Of a stretch of 64,000 nt of DNA, positions 21,658 through 33,809 are shown in pieces. Positions within the stretch are counted from its first letter, which is position 1; each line of letters starts with the position of its first letter. The stretch spans positions 496,001 to 560,000 of the forward strand of contig CAJZHL010000012.1 of assembly GCA_916048055.1 (NCBI GenBank). Direction: 5' to 3'. This stretch comes from Pedinophyceae sp. YPF-701. Lineage: Eukaryota > Chlorophyta > Pedinophyceae. The notes below the pieces were generated by a model, which was not told where the DNA came from, searched no databases, and was given only the letters and a program-made list of their open reading frames with translations. The translations under genes and the position numbers were made by a program.

Positions 21658-24600
21658 TTACACCTGAGAGGGCGCGTCGAGCGCCGCCCTGCGCCTGAGG
21701 TCGCCCGCAGCTGTCTGCGGACGCTTCGACCCGTCCCTCGGCTGCCCGGCACGCGTTGCCATGTAGGTGTCGTGGGCGCGCGCGTTCGCCGCCCTCTCCT
21801 TCGCCTGCATGCTCATGCGGTCCATCGCCGCGGCCCTCGAAATCCAGCAACACCAGAACTGTCCTGCAGGCAACGGCGGCGACAGGCGACCTCGTCCGCG
21901 TGGCGACGAGGCTCTGTGCGGGAGCGGGACCCAAGCGTTCGTGCGGAGTGCGTACCGTTCCAGGCGGCCCAGGCGAACGAGACCACGATCTTGATGAGGG
22001 CAGGCAGGGGGCCATACACCGACATGAGAACGAGAGGGCCCAGGAGGTCCCCTGCGGAGGCCTCCTCGCCGATCGGCCGGCCCTGGAGCCTCTCGATGTC
22101 TCGGGTCCGCTCCGCTGCTTCGACCGCCTGCAACGACCGAAGCAACAAACAACCACAGATATGAATCGATTTCATATTTGTTTTGACTACCAGGCCGAGA
22201 TCGGTGGTGAGAGCGGGACGTACACGGTGTCGCGCACCTGGATCTTCCACACCACGAATCCGAGCCCCGAGAACACGACGAACACCAGCCACGCGGCCAA
22301 CAGGGCGTCCCGCCTCTCAGTGAGCGTCCACGTGCGCACATGCCGCGCGAGCAGGTCAATCGGCCAGAACGGCGCGGCCGGGGGGATGGGCTTCCGCCAG
22401 CCCGCGACGAACTGCCGGAACGCAGCGGCGTGCGAGCCGTCGACGAGGATCCCCGGCTCGGCCGCGACCTCCGCCAGCGCGACGTGCGGCGGAAGGTCCG
22501 CGAGGCACCGCACGAAGCCGGCGAAGTCGCCGTGCCCGCGCCCGGCCAGCAGCGGCCGCTGCTCGTTCTCGTCGCCGCCGTCGGGAATCAGCCCCCCGAG
22601 CGCGGCCAGGGACGCGACCTGAGCGGTAGAACTATCCGGTGGGGCCGCGACGTGTTTTTCGACGTGGACGCCTTCGCCGAAACCACGCGGCTGCTCCCGT
22701 GCCTGATACGCAAGCTCGATGTCGACGTCTGCAGCGACACGCGGATCCCGCGATCTCGCGGGCTGCCCCGCTCTGACCGCCGCGCCGTCGTTGCGATGCT
22801 CCTCCGTTGCATCGAGCCTGTGGGGGCGGGGTACAGCCGGCGACGGGACTCCAACGGGAAGCCAGTTCATTGGGCTGCGCTGATGCCGCTGGCCGTTCTG
22901 CGCGAGCCTCGACGGGCCAGCGGAACGAGCGCTTGAAGGGGTGAAGGGCTTGACATGCAACATGCGCCCCGGCGTCCCCGACTGGGACTGCCTCAGCCGC
23001 GTGAACGCGTCCGTGGCGCGGGCGAGGACTGGCTGAGCTGTCAATGGGGTTGGTGCGGCCCAGGACGGGCTCATGGCGTACGCGGGCCCGGGGCTGCCGA
23101 TGGCGTCTGACCCGTAGAAATGACCCCCCGGGGAGCGGTCCGCGACGACGCGCGTCTCCGCGGCGTGGTCGATGAGCTCCTCCGCGCGCAGCTCCGTGTC
23201 GATGACGTGCTCGAGCAGCTCGCGCTCCGCCTCGACCGCTGCCGCTTCCTGCTCGGCGACACTGCGCCGAACGTCGCCGCTCTCCGCCTCCCGCGTGCCC
23301 CAGGTGCCGTTGTTGAAGCTGCATGGCAGGCGCCGTAATTTCGCGTGGGTACCGGGACACGCGCACGTGCGGGCGCACCGGCGGAGACGCTGCACGGTGT
23401 TGCGTGGAAAGCAAATCAAGCATTCCGTGTCTGCGGCAAGCTTCCACGCTTTGCAGGTCATCGGCAGCCCACTGTACAGGGGTGTGGCGGGACACTCACT
23501 TGGCGATCCCGTACAGCGGCACGAAGACGGCGTAGAAGGGCATGTGGAGGACATACACCAGGGCCGTAGACGCGACGAGCTTGCTCCACTGCGCCAGCCG
23601 GCTGCGCAGCACCATCACGCCGAGCAGCGCGCACGGAACCACCAACATCAGCGCCTGCGCGGCCCGGGAGGCGAACTCCAGCGTCCACCAGATGTTGCTG
23701 GCAAGCGCCCACATGTAGGCGGCGAAGATCGGCAGCAGCCACACCCACATCCCGCTGGAGCGATGAAAATCCGGCCGCCGCGCGCTCAGCGCACCCCACA
23801 GCATCCACGCCGAGCCCAGAAGCCACCCCAGGCAGCCCGCGCGCACCTCTCCAAACCACGCCAGTCGATCGAACGTGCGGAAGCCTCGAAAGTACGCGTT
23901 GCCGTCGAGGGCGCCGGGAAGGAACGCGGCCGGGATCTCCACGGTCGAGATCATCGCGAGGATGATCGCTGGCTGGAGCAGGCCCGCCAGGAAGTCGAAA
24001 CACAGGAAGAAGTACACGACGAACTGCCCGCGCTTGAAACGGGCCAGACACCGCCAGTTGACGATCATGAGGAGGTAGTTGGCCACCGTGCTGTTGTACC
24101 ACCGCCGCCGCTGCACCGCGAGCGCCGTCCAGTCGTCGGGCACGTTGGTGAAGGCCATGGCGCTCTCGACGTACCCCGTGCTGTGCCCGGCCATGAGCAG
24201 CAGCGTCGTGAGGTACCTGTCCTCGCCGAGGTCGAGGCAGTTGATGCTCAGGAGCTGCCCCTGTCGCGTGCGCGTCGAGTACGCCGCCCAGACGTCGTTC
24301 AGGGCGGAGAAGCGCAGCAACGAGAACGCCCCCGGGAGCACGAGGACGGAGCCGAACGCGGCCTGGAACGCCTTGTCGATGATCGAGGAGAACGAGTACT
24401 CCATGTACTGCGAGAAGACGGTCTGCTGCTTGGGCCAGAACAGGCCCCATTTCCACCGAATGTTGTCAGGCAAGATCTGCCCTGAGACCGCGGCGTGGCT
24501 CGGGTTCGCGACCAGGGCCTCTCGCAGGACGTGCAGGCTCCAGCCGGTGACGTAGGTGTCGGCGTCGCACGACAGCAGCGCGAACGGGGAGATCCCCAGG

Positions 24601-25612
24601 AGGTCGGCGCGTACTCGCAGCAGCTCGACGAGCAGGATCTGGGAGAAACGCTTGCCCCTCCGGAGGCGCGGCGACTTGATGTACAGCCCAAAGGGCACCC
24701 CGTGGTAGCGCCCGCGGTAGAGCCGGAAGTACGGGTGGTCCACTCGCTGCACCTCCGACGTCGCCCTGCGTTGTTGCTCGTGGCAGCGCGGCGAGCAGTC
24801 AGGTCTCCCGCGAGCAACGTCTCGCCACGGCGCGCACGCTGCAGTTCGAGCGGAGTGCATCGGGGCGCGAGTTTGGCCGCACGCACCCGGCGAACAGCAG
24901 GTGTTTGACTGCGGACAGCGTCGGGTTGTCGTCTTCGGGCTGGTCCGGGGAGTGGCCGTCGAGGACGACGTACAGCTCGAGGACGTTCCGCATGTCCGTG
25001 TCGGGGATGTTGTCCACGGTGTACGACAGCAAACTCAATCGAAGTTCTTCTTCTGTTTCGCGGTAGGCAGGGAGCATGATGCTGATGCAGTCGTTGACGC
25101 CGCCGGGGGGGAAGATCGACGTGGGGTCGAGGCCCACGGGCAGCGGGAAGTGCGGGTCCGCGGCCACAGCGTCGTCGAAGGCGGCCTCGAGCGTCGCGGA
25201 GCGAACCGACGCAACGTCCTCGTTGTCCAGGCGCGCGTTTTCTTGCGTCGCGCCGGTGAACTTCCTCCCGACATCCTCCGACTCGGACTCGCTCAGACCG
25301 ATGCGCTTGAGCTGCGAGCCGGGCGCAGGCGGGGGCCGGGCGTGCCCGTGCGGCCGCATCTCTATGGGCGCAGGCGCAGCGCTCGGTGTGTCCGGGCCAG
25401 GGGACGGGGTGACTGGCGAGTGCGCCGAGTGCAAAGACTGCACGCTCCGCTGCGGGCTCGGAGGGATGTCGTGGGAGTCCAGCCGCGCGTGTGCCTTGCT
25501 TCCTAGCTGTTGTTGTTGTGGTGCCGCTTGCCTCGCGCCCGCCATAGCGCAGCTCCCGGCCGCCGCGCCTCGACCGCAGCTAGGCACTACCTTTGCCGCC
25601 TCTGCGGTCATA
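21658..25612 (-). CDS. CHS: Chitin synthase-like family 2 glycosyltransferase
   Basis: Multi-pass membrane processive GT2 that would polymerise UDP-GlcNAc into chitin or a related polymer. The first exon, from 25612, is a disordered serine/proline-rich cytosolic tail, then CISIMLPAYRETEEELRLSL and ELYVVLDGH. The second exon has GLYIKSPRLRRGKRFSQ, LLSCDADTYVTGW (DxD-type), SVLVLPGAFSLLRFSAL, LGEDRYLTTLLL (catalytic ED) and AVQRRRWYNSTVANY (QRRRW), followed by several hydrophobic membrane segments. The next splice junction (phase 2) gives NFNNGTWGTREAESGD; WGTRE is a chitin-synthase hallmark. A long charged linker and two more hydrophobic segments follow, then a short tail to 21658. These motifs separate it from plant cellulose synthases. 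The acceptor is UDP-GlcNAc by family, not shown here. Small exon boundaries near 22150-22190 are provisional. Confidence 0.9.
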
Positions 25613-26659
25613 GAGAATACATAGATCCGCGCAAGACGTGCTGAGATATCGCGGGGAATGTGTCTAGGAGCAGTTTGTGGCAGTTGAGGGGCGCGGAAAG
25701 GAGGACGGGGACGACCGCGAGGCGCAACACAACGCAACAGGCGGCAAGGGGCTTAAAAGGTGCGCGCGGTGCAGTGCCGACAGGGCCGAACGAAGCAGCC
25801 GCAGGGCTTTGCCGAGCGCATGAACCATGATGGGTTGGACAACGCCGGGTGCAGGGCTTGCGGGGCGGCGTGCCTGATCGTGCACGCGCGGCGGTCTCGG
25901 ATGGATGCTGTACCAGAGATCTGCGTCGCCTGGTCGTCGCTCGCTGCCCGATCATGCCGTGTTTACGTCCATGCTTTGGTGAGTGCAACAACGGTCGGTG
26001 CCGCGCCAGATCTGTCTCGGGGCAGTCCCAGTTGGGCTGCTGCGATGGAACTGGCGTAGTCCTCGGTGATCCCGTGCAATTTCTTGTCAGGGACGGCGCG
26101 GCGCCTGACCTTCGGGCCCGAATACTACCCTGGGGGTTGTCACGTCACGTCAGCGCGACGGAGCCGCCCGAGACCGTCGGCCCGTGCACGTGGACAGTGT
26201 AGTGCTCCGCCCCTGGGCCGTCAGCGAGGAAGTGTGCGCGACGCAGCCAACTTCGACCCGCCTCGCACACTCGCGTGTTCTCGTTCTGCTGTGCGCTCCA
26301 GGCGGGCGTCATCGTGATTTTCATCGCAAATCGACGGTTCCAATCGAAAGCCACATGTCTCGACGTGCTCTTTCGGGCTCCTCGACGGAGACATTCATTT
26401 GTTGCCGGCTATACAGGACCCAGGGCAGGCTCCTTGGGGGGTCACTCCGACCAGGTCGGATCCGGCATGTCTGGGGGCTCGTTGTCGCTCGCCCGCGGAA
26501 CAGAGGCCTCAGTGTCACTGCACGTCGCTTTTCGGCCCACGTTGCCGCCGATACGCTCGGAATCGCGGACAGTTCGTCCCAGGTGAAAGGCTGCGGGCCG
26601 ACACGCGCTGCACATCCTTAGCCTGCCCCGTACGACACTGACGAGCAAGGAGAAGAGGA
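25613..26659. promoter_or_regulatory. Divergent promoter region (chitin synthase-like / isoamylase)
   Basis: About 1.05 kb lies between two divergent genes. It contains a tandem CACGTCACGTCA at 26141-26152, which is a pair of bZIP-type TGACGTG sites on the other strand, about 0.5 kb upstream of the isoamylase start. No gene was recognised. Confidence 0.5.
26141..26152. promoter_or_regulatory. Tandem TGACGTG (bZIP-type) sites
   Basis: Two overlapping CACGTCA units in the isoamylase/chitin synthase spacer. ACGT-core elements are known plant bZIP targets; function here is inferred. A three-unit version occurs at 56475-56491. Confidence 0.4.
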
Positions 26660-29600
26660 ATGCAGTTGCGTAGGGCCGCCCTCACGGGCGCGCCGGCGCT
26701 GCAAGGGGCGGGGAGGGTCCCATCGAGAGCACTTGCTCGCGTCCAGCCTGCTGTGGCGCTCCGGGCGAACGTCAGCGGTCGGCGCTGGAAAGAAGCGGGA
26801 GCGACGCGACAATGTCGCGGGGGCTCCGTCGCTCTGCGCGCGCTGGCCGAGCGTGCCGGGGGTTCGATTCTGAAGTCCAGGATCACACAGGAGAGCGGCC
26901 AGCCGGCCTGCGAGTTCTTCGATACGCCTCTCACTGGCTACCCAGGTGCGGAACCGGCCCGTCTCGACGACGCGAGCAGCAGTTCAGGGCCAAGGGGGGA
27001 CGGGCGACTCGCGGCCGAGGGCTGGAGCGTGTTGGCTAGAGCTAGATCCTCCGCCCGCACCTGCGCCGCGTTCGGGGCGTGACATGGCTAGTTGCGGCCA
27101 CGTACGTCTTTCATTCACGACGAAGTAAAGTACATTGCGCGTTTTGGAGCCCAGACCGGCGACGGCTCGCTGCGCGACCGAAACCGCCTCCGGCAACCTT
27201 AGCTGCGACGACTGCGCGCGGGCACGCCTCCTCGTGACCTTCTCGCCCGCGCTTCCTGCTGCAGGCGTGGGCGCGGAGGCCGTGGACGCCGTCAACGGCG
27301 TCAATTTCGCCGTGTCGAGCAGCGAGGCCACCGGCGTGACTCTCTGCCTGTTCACTCCGGAGGACCTGCGCGTCGGGATCACGACCATCGAGATCGAGCT
27401 CGACCCCGACATGAACCGCACAGGTCAGTCCCTGCCAGCTCCCTCGAGGGGAAAATGGCCGCCTCCGCGACCCGGGCAGCTCCGCTGCAACCATCACAGC
27501 CACCCGCGCGGCCCTTCCGGGGACCTTCGCCTCCATCCGTGCCCCCGACGACGCGTATCTACCCTTCCACGCGCTGCTTGGCTCACCTCCCGTCCTCCCG
27601 CCCCCCGCAGGCGACTGCTGGCACTGCCTGCTGCCTGGCCTGCGTGGCGGGATGCTCTACGGCTTTGCGATGGAATCCAGGATCCCCGAGGGCCCCGGCA
27701 ACACCATCGACGCCGCCAAGGTCGTCCTGGACCCGTACGCGCAGGGCGTGGCCAACAGCCGCGCCGCGTGGGGCCAAATGGGCCCGGAGCTGGCGTATGG
27801 CACCGAGGCGCTCGGCCTCGCGCCCACGTGGCCGCAGGCCGCGGCGCCCGTGCCCAACGTTGGCGGTGAGCGCCCCGCTCGCCCCCTTGCCGCCCCCCGA
27901 TCCACCGTTATGTTCTTGTGTCCTTATGTTTGGTAGTCGTCTCACGTGTCCCGTGGAGCCCCCGTCGCCGCCCGCAGCGCCGGAGTTCGACTGGGAGGGC
28001 GACCGCCCGCTCGGTCTGCCGATGGAGGAGACGACGGTGTACGAGATGCACCTGCGCGGGTTCACGCAGCACCCGACGAGCGGCGTGGCGGCGCCGGGGA
28101 CCTTCACGGGCGCCATCGAGAAGCTCGAGCACGTCCGGCGCATGGGCTTCACCGCCGTCGAGCTCATGCCGATCCAGGAGTTCAACGAGCTCGAGTACTA
28201 CTCCTTGATTCCCGGGTCAGACGACGAGTACAGGTACAACGTGTGGGGGTACTCGACGGTGGCGTTCAACGCCCCGATGGCGCGGTTCAGCGACGCGCAC
28301 GCCAAGGCGCCGCCGAACGCGGACGCCACGTTGACCGAGTTCAAGCGGTTCGTGAAGGAGTGCCACAAGAAGGGGATGGAGGTGATCCTGGACGTGGTGT
28401 TCAACCACACGGCCGAGGGCAACCACCTCGGGCCGTCGCTGAGCTTCCGCGGCATCGACAACAAGGTGTTCTACATGCTCGCGCCCGGGGGGGAGTATTA
28501 CAACTACTCCGGGTGCGGAAACACCGTCAACTGCAACCACCCCAACACGCGGCGCTTCATCGTCGACTCGCTGCGGTTCTGGGTCGAGGAGATGCACGTC
28601 GACGGGTTCCGCTTCGATCTCGGCGCCATCCTCACGCGCGCGCACTCCACGTGGTACCCCGAGCAGGTCAGACCCCCGAACAACCCCCCCCGCACCACAC
28701 CACGGGCGTGGGCCCGTCCTCCGCACCGCCGCGCACGGCGCTCGCAAGCTGCGCGCGCAGCAGCAGCACGCGCCACCTCTGGTCTCTCGGGTAGCTCCGA
28801 ACACCGCTCTGGCGTTCCTGCGCGCAGGTGGGTCTCTCGGAGGGCGACGCGGCGGTGCTGGCGGAGCACCTGCCGCGCGGCTTCATGCCGGACGGCGCGG
28901 GGGCCCCGACGGGCACGCCGCTGGCGGACCCCGCGGTGGTGCAGGACATCTCCGAGGACCCGGTGCTGCGCGGCACGAAGATGATCTCTGAGGCGTGGGA
29001 CTGCGACGGGCTGTTCCAGGTGGGCGCGTTCCCGCACTACGGGGGCCGGTGGTCGGAGTGGAACGGGCAGTTCCGCGACACGGTGCGGAACTTCATCAAG
29101 GGCACGGACGGCTGGTCCGGCGCGATGGCCGCGGCGATCTGCGGGAGCCCGGACAAGTACGCCAACGACCACCCCGGGGAGGACTTTTGGTGGGGTCAGA
29201 CGACGGGGCGCAAGTGGATGGGCGGGCGCGGGCCGACGGCGAGCGTGAACTTCGTCACCGCGCACGACGGGTTCACGATGCGCGACCTGGTGTCGTACAA
29301 CGACAAGCACAACGAGGCCAACGGCGAGGACAACAAGGACGGGGAGTCGCACAACGCGAGCTGGAACTGCGGGCACGAGGGCGAGACGGACGACCTCCGC
29401 ATCAACGCGCTGCGCCGCCGGCAGATCAAGAACATGATGTGCGCGCTCGTGCTCTCGGCGGGCGTGCCCATGGTGCTCATGGGCGACGAGTGCATGCACA
29501 CCAAGGGCGGGAACAACAACACGTACTGCCACGACACCGCGCTCAACTGGCTCGACTGGGACCAGGCGCGGTCCCCGGAGGGCACCGGCATGACCCGCTT

Positions 29601-30045
29601 CCTCACCGCGCTGCTCACGCTGCGCAAGCGGCACAAGTGCTTCCGCCGCACGCACTTCCCGTCCGACCAGGACATCGAGTGGCACGGCATCTACCCGTTC
29701 GAGCCCGACTGGAGCGAGTCGGCGCGGCTGCTCGCCTTCACGGTGCGCGAGGGCGACGTCAAGCGCATGTTCTACGTGGCGTTCAACACGTCGCACGAGG
29801 CGCTGACGGTGCACGTGCCGGAGGTGGACCACGACTACATCTGGGAGGTGGCCGTGGACACGAGCAAGCCGCTGCCGTACGACGCGCTGCTGCCGGACAT
29901 CTGCGAGGATGTGGGCGCCAGTCAGGTGGAGGCCGCGCGGGCGCAGGCTGCGCCGTGGCTCGCGGAGGGCGTGTACCCGATGCTCTCGTACTCGTGCGTG
30001 GTCCTCGAGGCCGTGCACAAGAGCGAGGCTGTGCCGAGCGTGTAG
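26660..30045 (+). CDS. ISA: Isoamylase-type starch debranching enzyme
   Basis: Plastid alpha-1,6-glucan hydrolase (GH13) acting in starch synthesis or degradation. Five exons join in phase (26660-26945, 27265-27423, 27611-27865, 27978-28666, 28828-30045), giving 868 residues. Exon 1 is a basic, acid-poor transit peptide plus linker. The CBM48-like domain begins GAEAVDAVNGVNFAVSSSEA. GH13 motifs are intact: DVVFNHT (region I), DGFRFDLGAIL (region II, nucleophile Asp), MISEAWDCDGLFQVG (region III, general acid Glu) and NFVTAHDGFTMRDL (region IV). Isoamylase-specific YNVWGYSTVAFNAP and WSEWNGQFRDTVR are present. All catalytic residues are retained, unlike plant ISA2. I cannot separate ISA1 from ISA3 by eye. 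Intron 4 starts with a C-rich run after its donor. Confidence 0.95.
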
Positions 30046-30409
30046 AGGGCACCTGGGGACGGATGAAGGGGGGTGGCGGAGAGAAGGATTCAATACACCC
30101 CCCGTCGCGCTCGTGGTCGCTCGCGGGCCGGGAGCAGACGTGCAGGCGCCATGTTCACGGAAGCACTCGGTCGAAATATCTCCCCCCCCCTCACCTGCTG
30201 TAATCAATTCAACCTTTTGTCAATGGCCACTCGACACATTCGTCCGGTACAGCACGACGCCCTACACGACCTGCGCTACCACGCCGCGAGCCCGCGCGCC
30301 GTCTCCTGCCGCGCGTGGCGGTCTCTCTGCGTCACGGCACGGGACCGACTTCGTCACGTGTTCATTTCCGAATTCACACACAGTGCGGCGGAGCAGCGCG
30401 TCGACGCGG
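30046..30409. other. Convergent 3' spacer, no gene seen
   Basis: The 364 bases between the isoamylase stop and the stop of the minus-strand coiled-coil gene should hold both 3' untranslated regions. GC is locally lower. Nothing else is visible. Confidence 0.5.
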
Positions 30410-31895
30410 CTACGTGAAGAGCAGCGAGAGCTCCCGCCGCAGCGTGCCCACGTGGTCCGCGTTCTCCTCCGCCGCCATATCCAGCATGTCGAACAGATGC
30501 ATCTCCTGATTCCACCGAAACGTGACCGCGCCGGGGTGCGAACACTTGATCGAGAACCCGCCCTGCTTCAGCTCCATGCAGATCACCTCGCCGACCCTCC
30601 CGCCCCCTGCGCCGCACAGCCGGGGGAGCAACGGCGGCCCACGTTGTGTCGCTGCTTCGCACAGCAAAACGGTCGTCGCTATCAGGCACGCGCTTCGCCC
30701 GCTGCGGGACGCGGCGCAGCGCGCTGCCCCGACCGTCAGCTACGCGCAGGGACCGGTCGTTGGGCCACGTGCCACGCAGGAAGGAGCGGGCAGCGCTGCG
30801 CACCTTGCGCCCCTGCCTCGAATTTGATCATCGGTGGCGGCGCTGGCCGCTTCTTTTTCTTGTCCGCGGCCGACCGCTTCGCGCGGCACAGCGCCAGCGA
30901 CCCCTGCCCCGCGGCCTCCCAGTAGGAGCCCTGGTCGGTGCGCACGAGCGCGAAGGCACGGCACGGGCACACACAGAGGACGTGCAGCGCGGGGTCGTCG
31001 AGCGCCGAGTGCCTCGGAGGCGCGAAGTCGGGTCCGCGGGGAGGGGGCGGCGGGAGGTTGGGCTCCGTGGGCGTGGAGGCCGCGGAGTGCGACGTGGCGC
31101 GGGAGTCTCTGTTGAGGGTCTGGTGGGGCTCCGGAGACTCCAAGGACTTGATGCGCTCGTACAGGGCGTGGATTTGGACGTCGTGGGAGTGGGCGTGGTC
31201 GTGGAGCGTCATGAACTGCTCCAGGGTGACGAGGGACGACATTCTCCGGTCAATGAGGCGCTCGACCACCGCCGTGTCCATCTGGGCGGCGTTCTGGCTG
31301 GCCGCCTGGCGCTGCTCGTCCAGCTCGCGGGCCAGGCGCTCGTTCTCGCGCTGAACCGCCTGAATCTGCAGCAGCGCACCTGCGGGGGCGACAGAGAGCG
31401 GCGCACACGGTCTACGCGGGTGCGCAGCTGTGTTCGATGCGGCACTGCGGCTCGCTGCAGCGCTTGGGCCGAGGGTTCTGGGGCGGTCATCGACCTCGGA
31501 ATCGATACGCGGCTTTTCGCGCATTGTTTCGACACGCGTGCGCGGCCAGCGCCACGTCGCACGGATCCTCACAGTGGGAACGTCCAGGCAGCGTGCAGGC
31601 GTCGGGAGAGCGATATTTCGCGTAGGAGATCTACGCGCAGGACGGGAACCATGCGTGCGTCGCGTGGGAGTGCGCATCGTGCGTCGTTGGGGTGCACGTA
31701 CTCGAGAAGTCGTCCTTGAGCTGCTCATAGTCAGCGGGCCTGCTGTCCCCGCACCCCATGGTGCCTCAGAGCGCCGTGCGAACCCTACGATGACTTGTCG
31801 CGCGGCAAACTGTGCTCCGGCGGCGGAAGCGCGCGGCCCTCATCTTCAGGCGCGGGAACCCAGGGGTCCTGGGGTGGTTGCAAAAGCTGACGCAT
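30410..31895 (-). CDS. Unknown coiled-coil protein with conserved-looking C-terminal domain
   Basis: Not recognised. I build four exons by phase. MRQLLQPPQDPWVPAPEDEG starts at 31895 and ends LPRDN. A second short exon is RPADYEQLKDDFS. A long third exon starts ALLQIQAVQRENERLAREL. The last exon, ending at 30410, is GGGRVGEVICMELKQGGF. The middle is a coiled coil (ENERLARELDEQRQAASQ) followed by VTLEQFMTLHDHAHSHDVQ and a serine/proline linker. The end looks globular: FALVRTDQGSYWEAAG, then IKCSHPGAVTFRWNQEM and FDMLDMAAEENADHVGTL. A kinetochore- or centrosome-type layout (coiled coil plus small C-terminal domain) is possible but I have no motif that proves it. The start is uncertain; an upstream in-frame ATG exists at 32057. 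Confidence 0.5.
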
Positions 31896-32121
31896 GGCCG
31901 CCTGGGCGATGACGCGCGAGCTCGGGGATGACGAACGGCCGCTCGCCGCGCCCGCGTCACTACCTATTTGTTCGGGCGAGGATAGAGGCGTATTAAGCCA
32001 CGATTCGGGAAGACAACGCGCCAACAGTGGGACTTTCTGGCTCGCCCTGAGGATCAACGACGGCCCGGGGCGTGCCGCACCGCCCCGTTTTCCGGACCCC
32101 TTGTGATGGAACTAGGCAGCC

Positions 32122-33809
32122 ATGGCGGACGCTCACGTGGACCATGTTAGGGAGCACTACAACAAGCACACGAAGACACAGACCAGGGAGGAGGCCCTCA
32201 AGGCCCGCGAGGAAGGCGTTGCGGTCCCTCTCAAGCGCTTCCACAACTCGATCAAGCGAGCCCTGATCAACCGGTGCGTGCGAGCAAGCGCGCCCCGCCC
32301 CTGCGCCCCCGCCGTCGCGCTCTGAAGCACCTAGAGGGCGTGCATTGCCACGCGCGCCTCCGCGGTCCGTCGCCGCGCGCCTCTCGACACATTTTACACC
32401 GAGACCTGACCGTGAGCGCCCACGGAGGCGCCCACAGCCGCGGGCTACGCCACGACTGCCTCTGACGCTTGGCTCGACTCCTCTGACCTGCCCCGCACAC
32501 CTCTTCCCCCGCGCAGGTTCGCGAGCAACGCGAACCGCGTCATCGACCTCGCGTGCGGCAGAGGCGGCGACATCCGGAAGTGGTTCGACGCCAACATCCG
32601 ATACGTCAAGGTATACACCCCCCGTCAAGCCACACCAGCGCCCCCTCCAGCCCCACCGCGCGCGAGACCGCGCGCCCCGGCCGCCCCACCGCGCCCCCAC
32701 GTCCCCCTCCTCCGCGCAGGGCATCGACTTGTCCCCCGCGGAGATCGGGGAGGCCAAGTTGCGGTATCGGCAGATAAAGGACGAACGGTACCAGGACCAC
32801 CCGCTGACGTGCGAGTTCGAGTGCACGGACCAGCTGGGGACCTCGGAGCTCGACCTGGCCAAGGACGGCGAGTTCGACGCGGTCACGTGCATGTTTGCCA
32901 TCCACTATTTCTTCTACTCGGAACAGACCCTGAAAATGTTCTTCCGGAACGCGTCCAAGGCGCTGAAGAACCGCGGGTTCTTCGTCGCGACGTGCCCCGA
33001 CGGCAAGGTGCGCCCCGCGACCTAGCGCGCCCAGCGCATGTTCCGCACGCCCCCGCGCAGCGCTCGCGGAGAGTGGCCGTGAGCTCGCGCGCCCGGGGCG
33101 TCCTCGCAGAGGGTTATGGCGGAGCTGGGGTTGCAGGCGGAGGTGCGCAAGCCGCTGCTCCACTTGCAACGCAAGTGGGAGGACCCCAAAAAGCCGCAGC
33201 CCTTCGGGTCGGCGTACACGATGCACGTCCAGGACACCGTCGTCGAGGCGCACGAGGGGTTCAGCGAGGGCAGCCTGGAGTACCTGGTGTTCCGGAACGT
33301 CCTCGCGGGCGTGGCGGCGCAGTTTGATTTGTTTCCCATGAACGACTTCTGGGGCAAGGACCTCCGCGGGTGCGCGCAGGGTCCCACGAACGCCGCCGCG
33401 CAGGGTCTGGTGGGTCGTTCGGCGTGCTGGGACGCGGGTCGCGGGGCGTTGCGCGGCGTTGCGTGCACGCTGGGTGCCGATGTGTGTGTATGTGTGTGTG
33501 TGCGGCAATGCTTGCAGGTACTTCGAGGAGGATTCGGGGTTCGTGCGGCACTTCAAGCCGAGCTTCCCTGGGAGCGACAAGTCGCTGGAGGAGGCCTCGC
33601 GGCTCAACCAGGCGATTGTGTTGCAGAAACGGGAGAAGCCCAATGCGCGGCACTTTCGGTTGATGGAGGCGTACACGCAGGCGATCGAGGAGTTCAAGCT
33701 GACGCACGACGGTGGGGGGGACGCAGTCGCGGGGGTGGGGCCGAGCAGGAAGCGGGAGGACGAGGGCGCGGGGGAAGGGCCGAGCAAAAAGAGGCAGCGA
33801 CCAAAGTGA
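32122..33809 (+). CDS. RNMT: mRNA cap guanine-N7 methyltransferase
   Basis: Nuclear enzyme that methylates the guanine cap of nascent mRNA using SAM. Five exons join in phase (32122-32273, 32517-32610, 32720-33007, 33110-33369, 33518-33809), giving 361 residues. The start reads MADAHVDHVREHYN. The family's NSIKRALINR segment precedes SAM motif I, VIDLACGRGGDIRKW, and KGIDLSPAEIGEAKLRY. DAVTCMFAIHYFFYSE is the conserved substrate-pocket segment, followed by NRGFFVATCPDGK and PFGSAYTMHVQD. The C-terminal part FEEDSGFVRHFKPSFPG leads into a basic tail (GPSRKRED, PSKKRQRPK) that looks like a nuclear localisation signal. There is no fused triphosphatase or guanylyltransferase domain, as in plants and animals. 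Intron 4 carries a TG microsatellite. Confidence 0.94.
33481..33502 (+). repeat. TG microsatellite in RNMT intron 4
   Basis: A short alternating T-G run with one A interruption lies just upstream of the intron 4 acceptor. It takes the place of a polypyrimidine tract. Confidence 0.8.
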
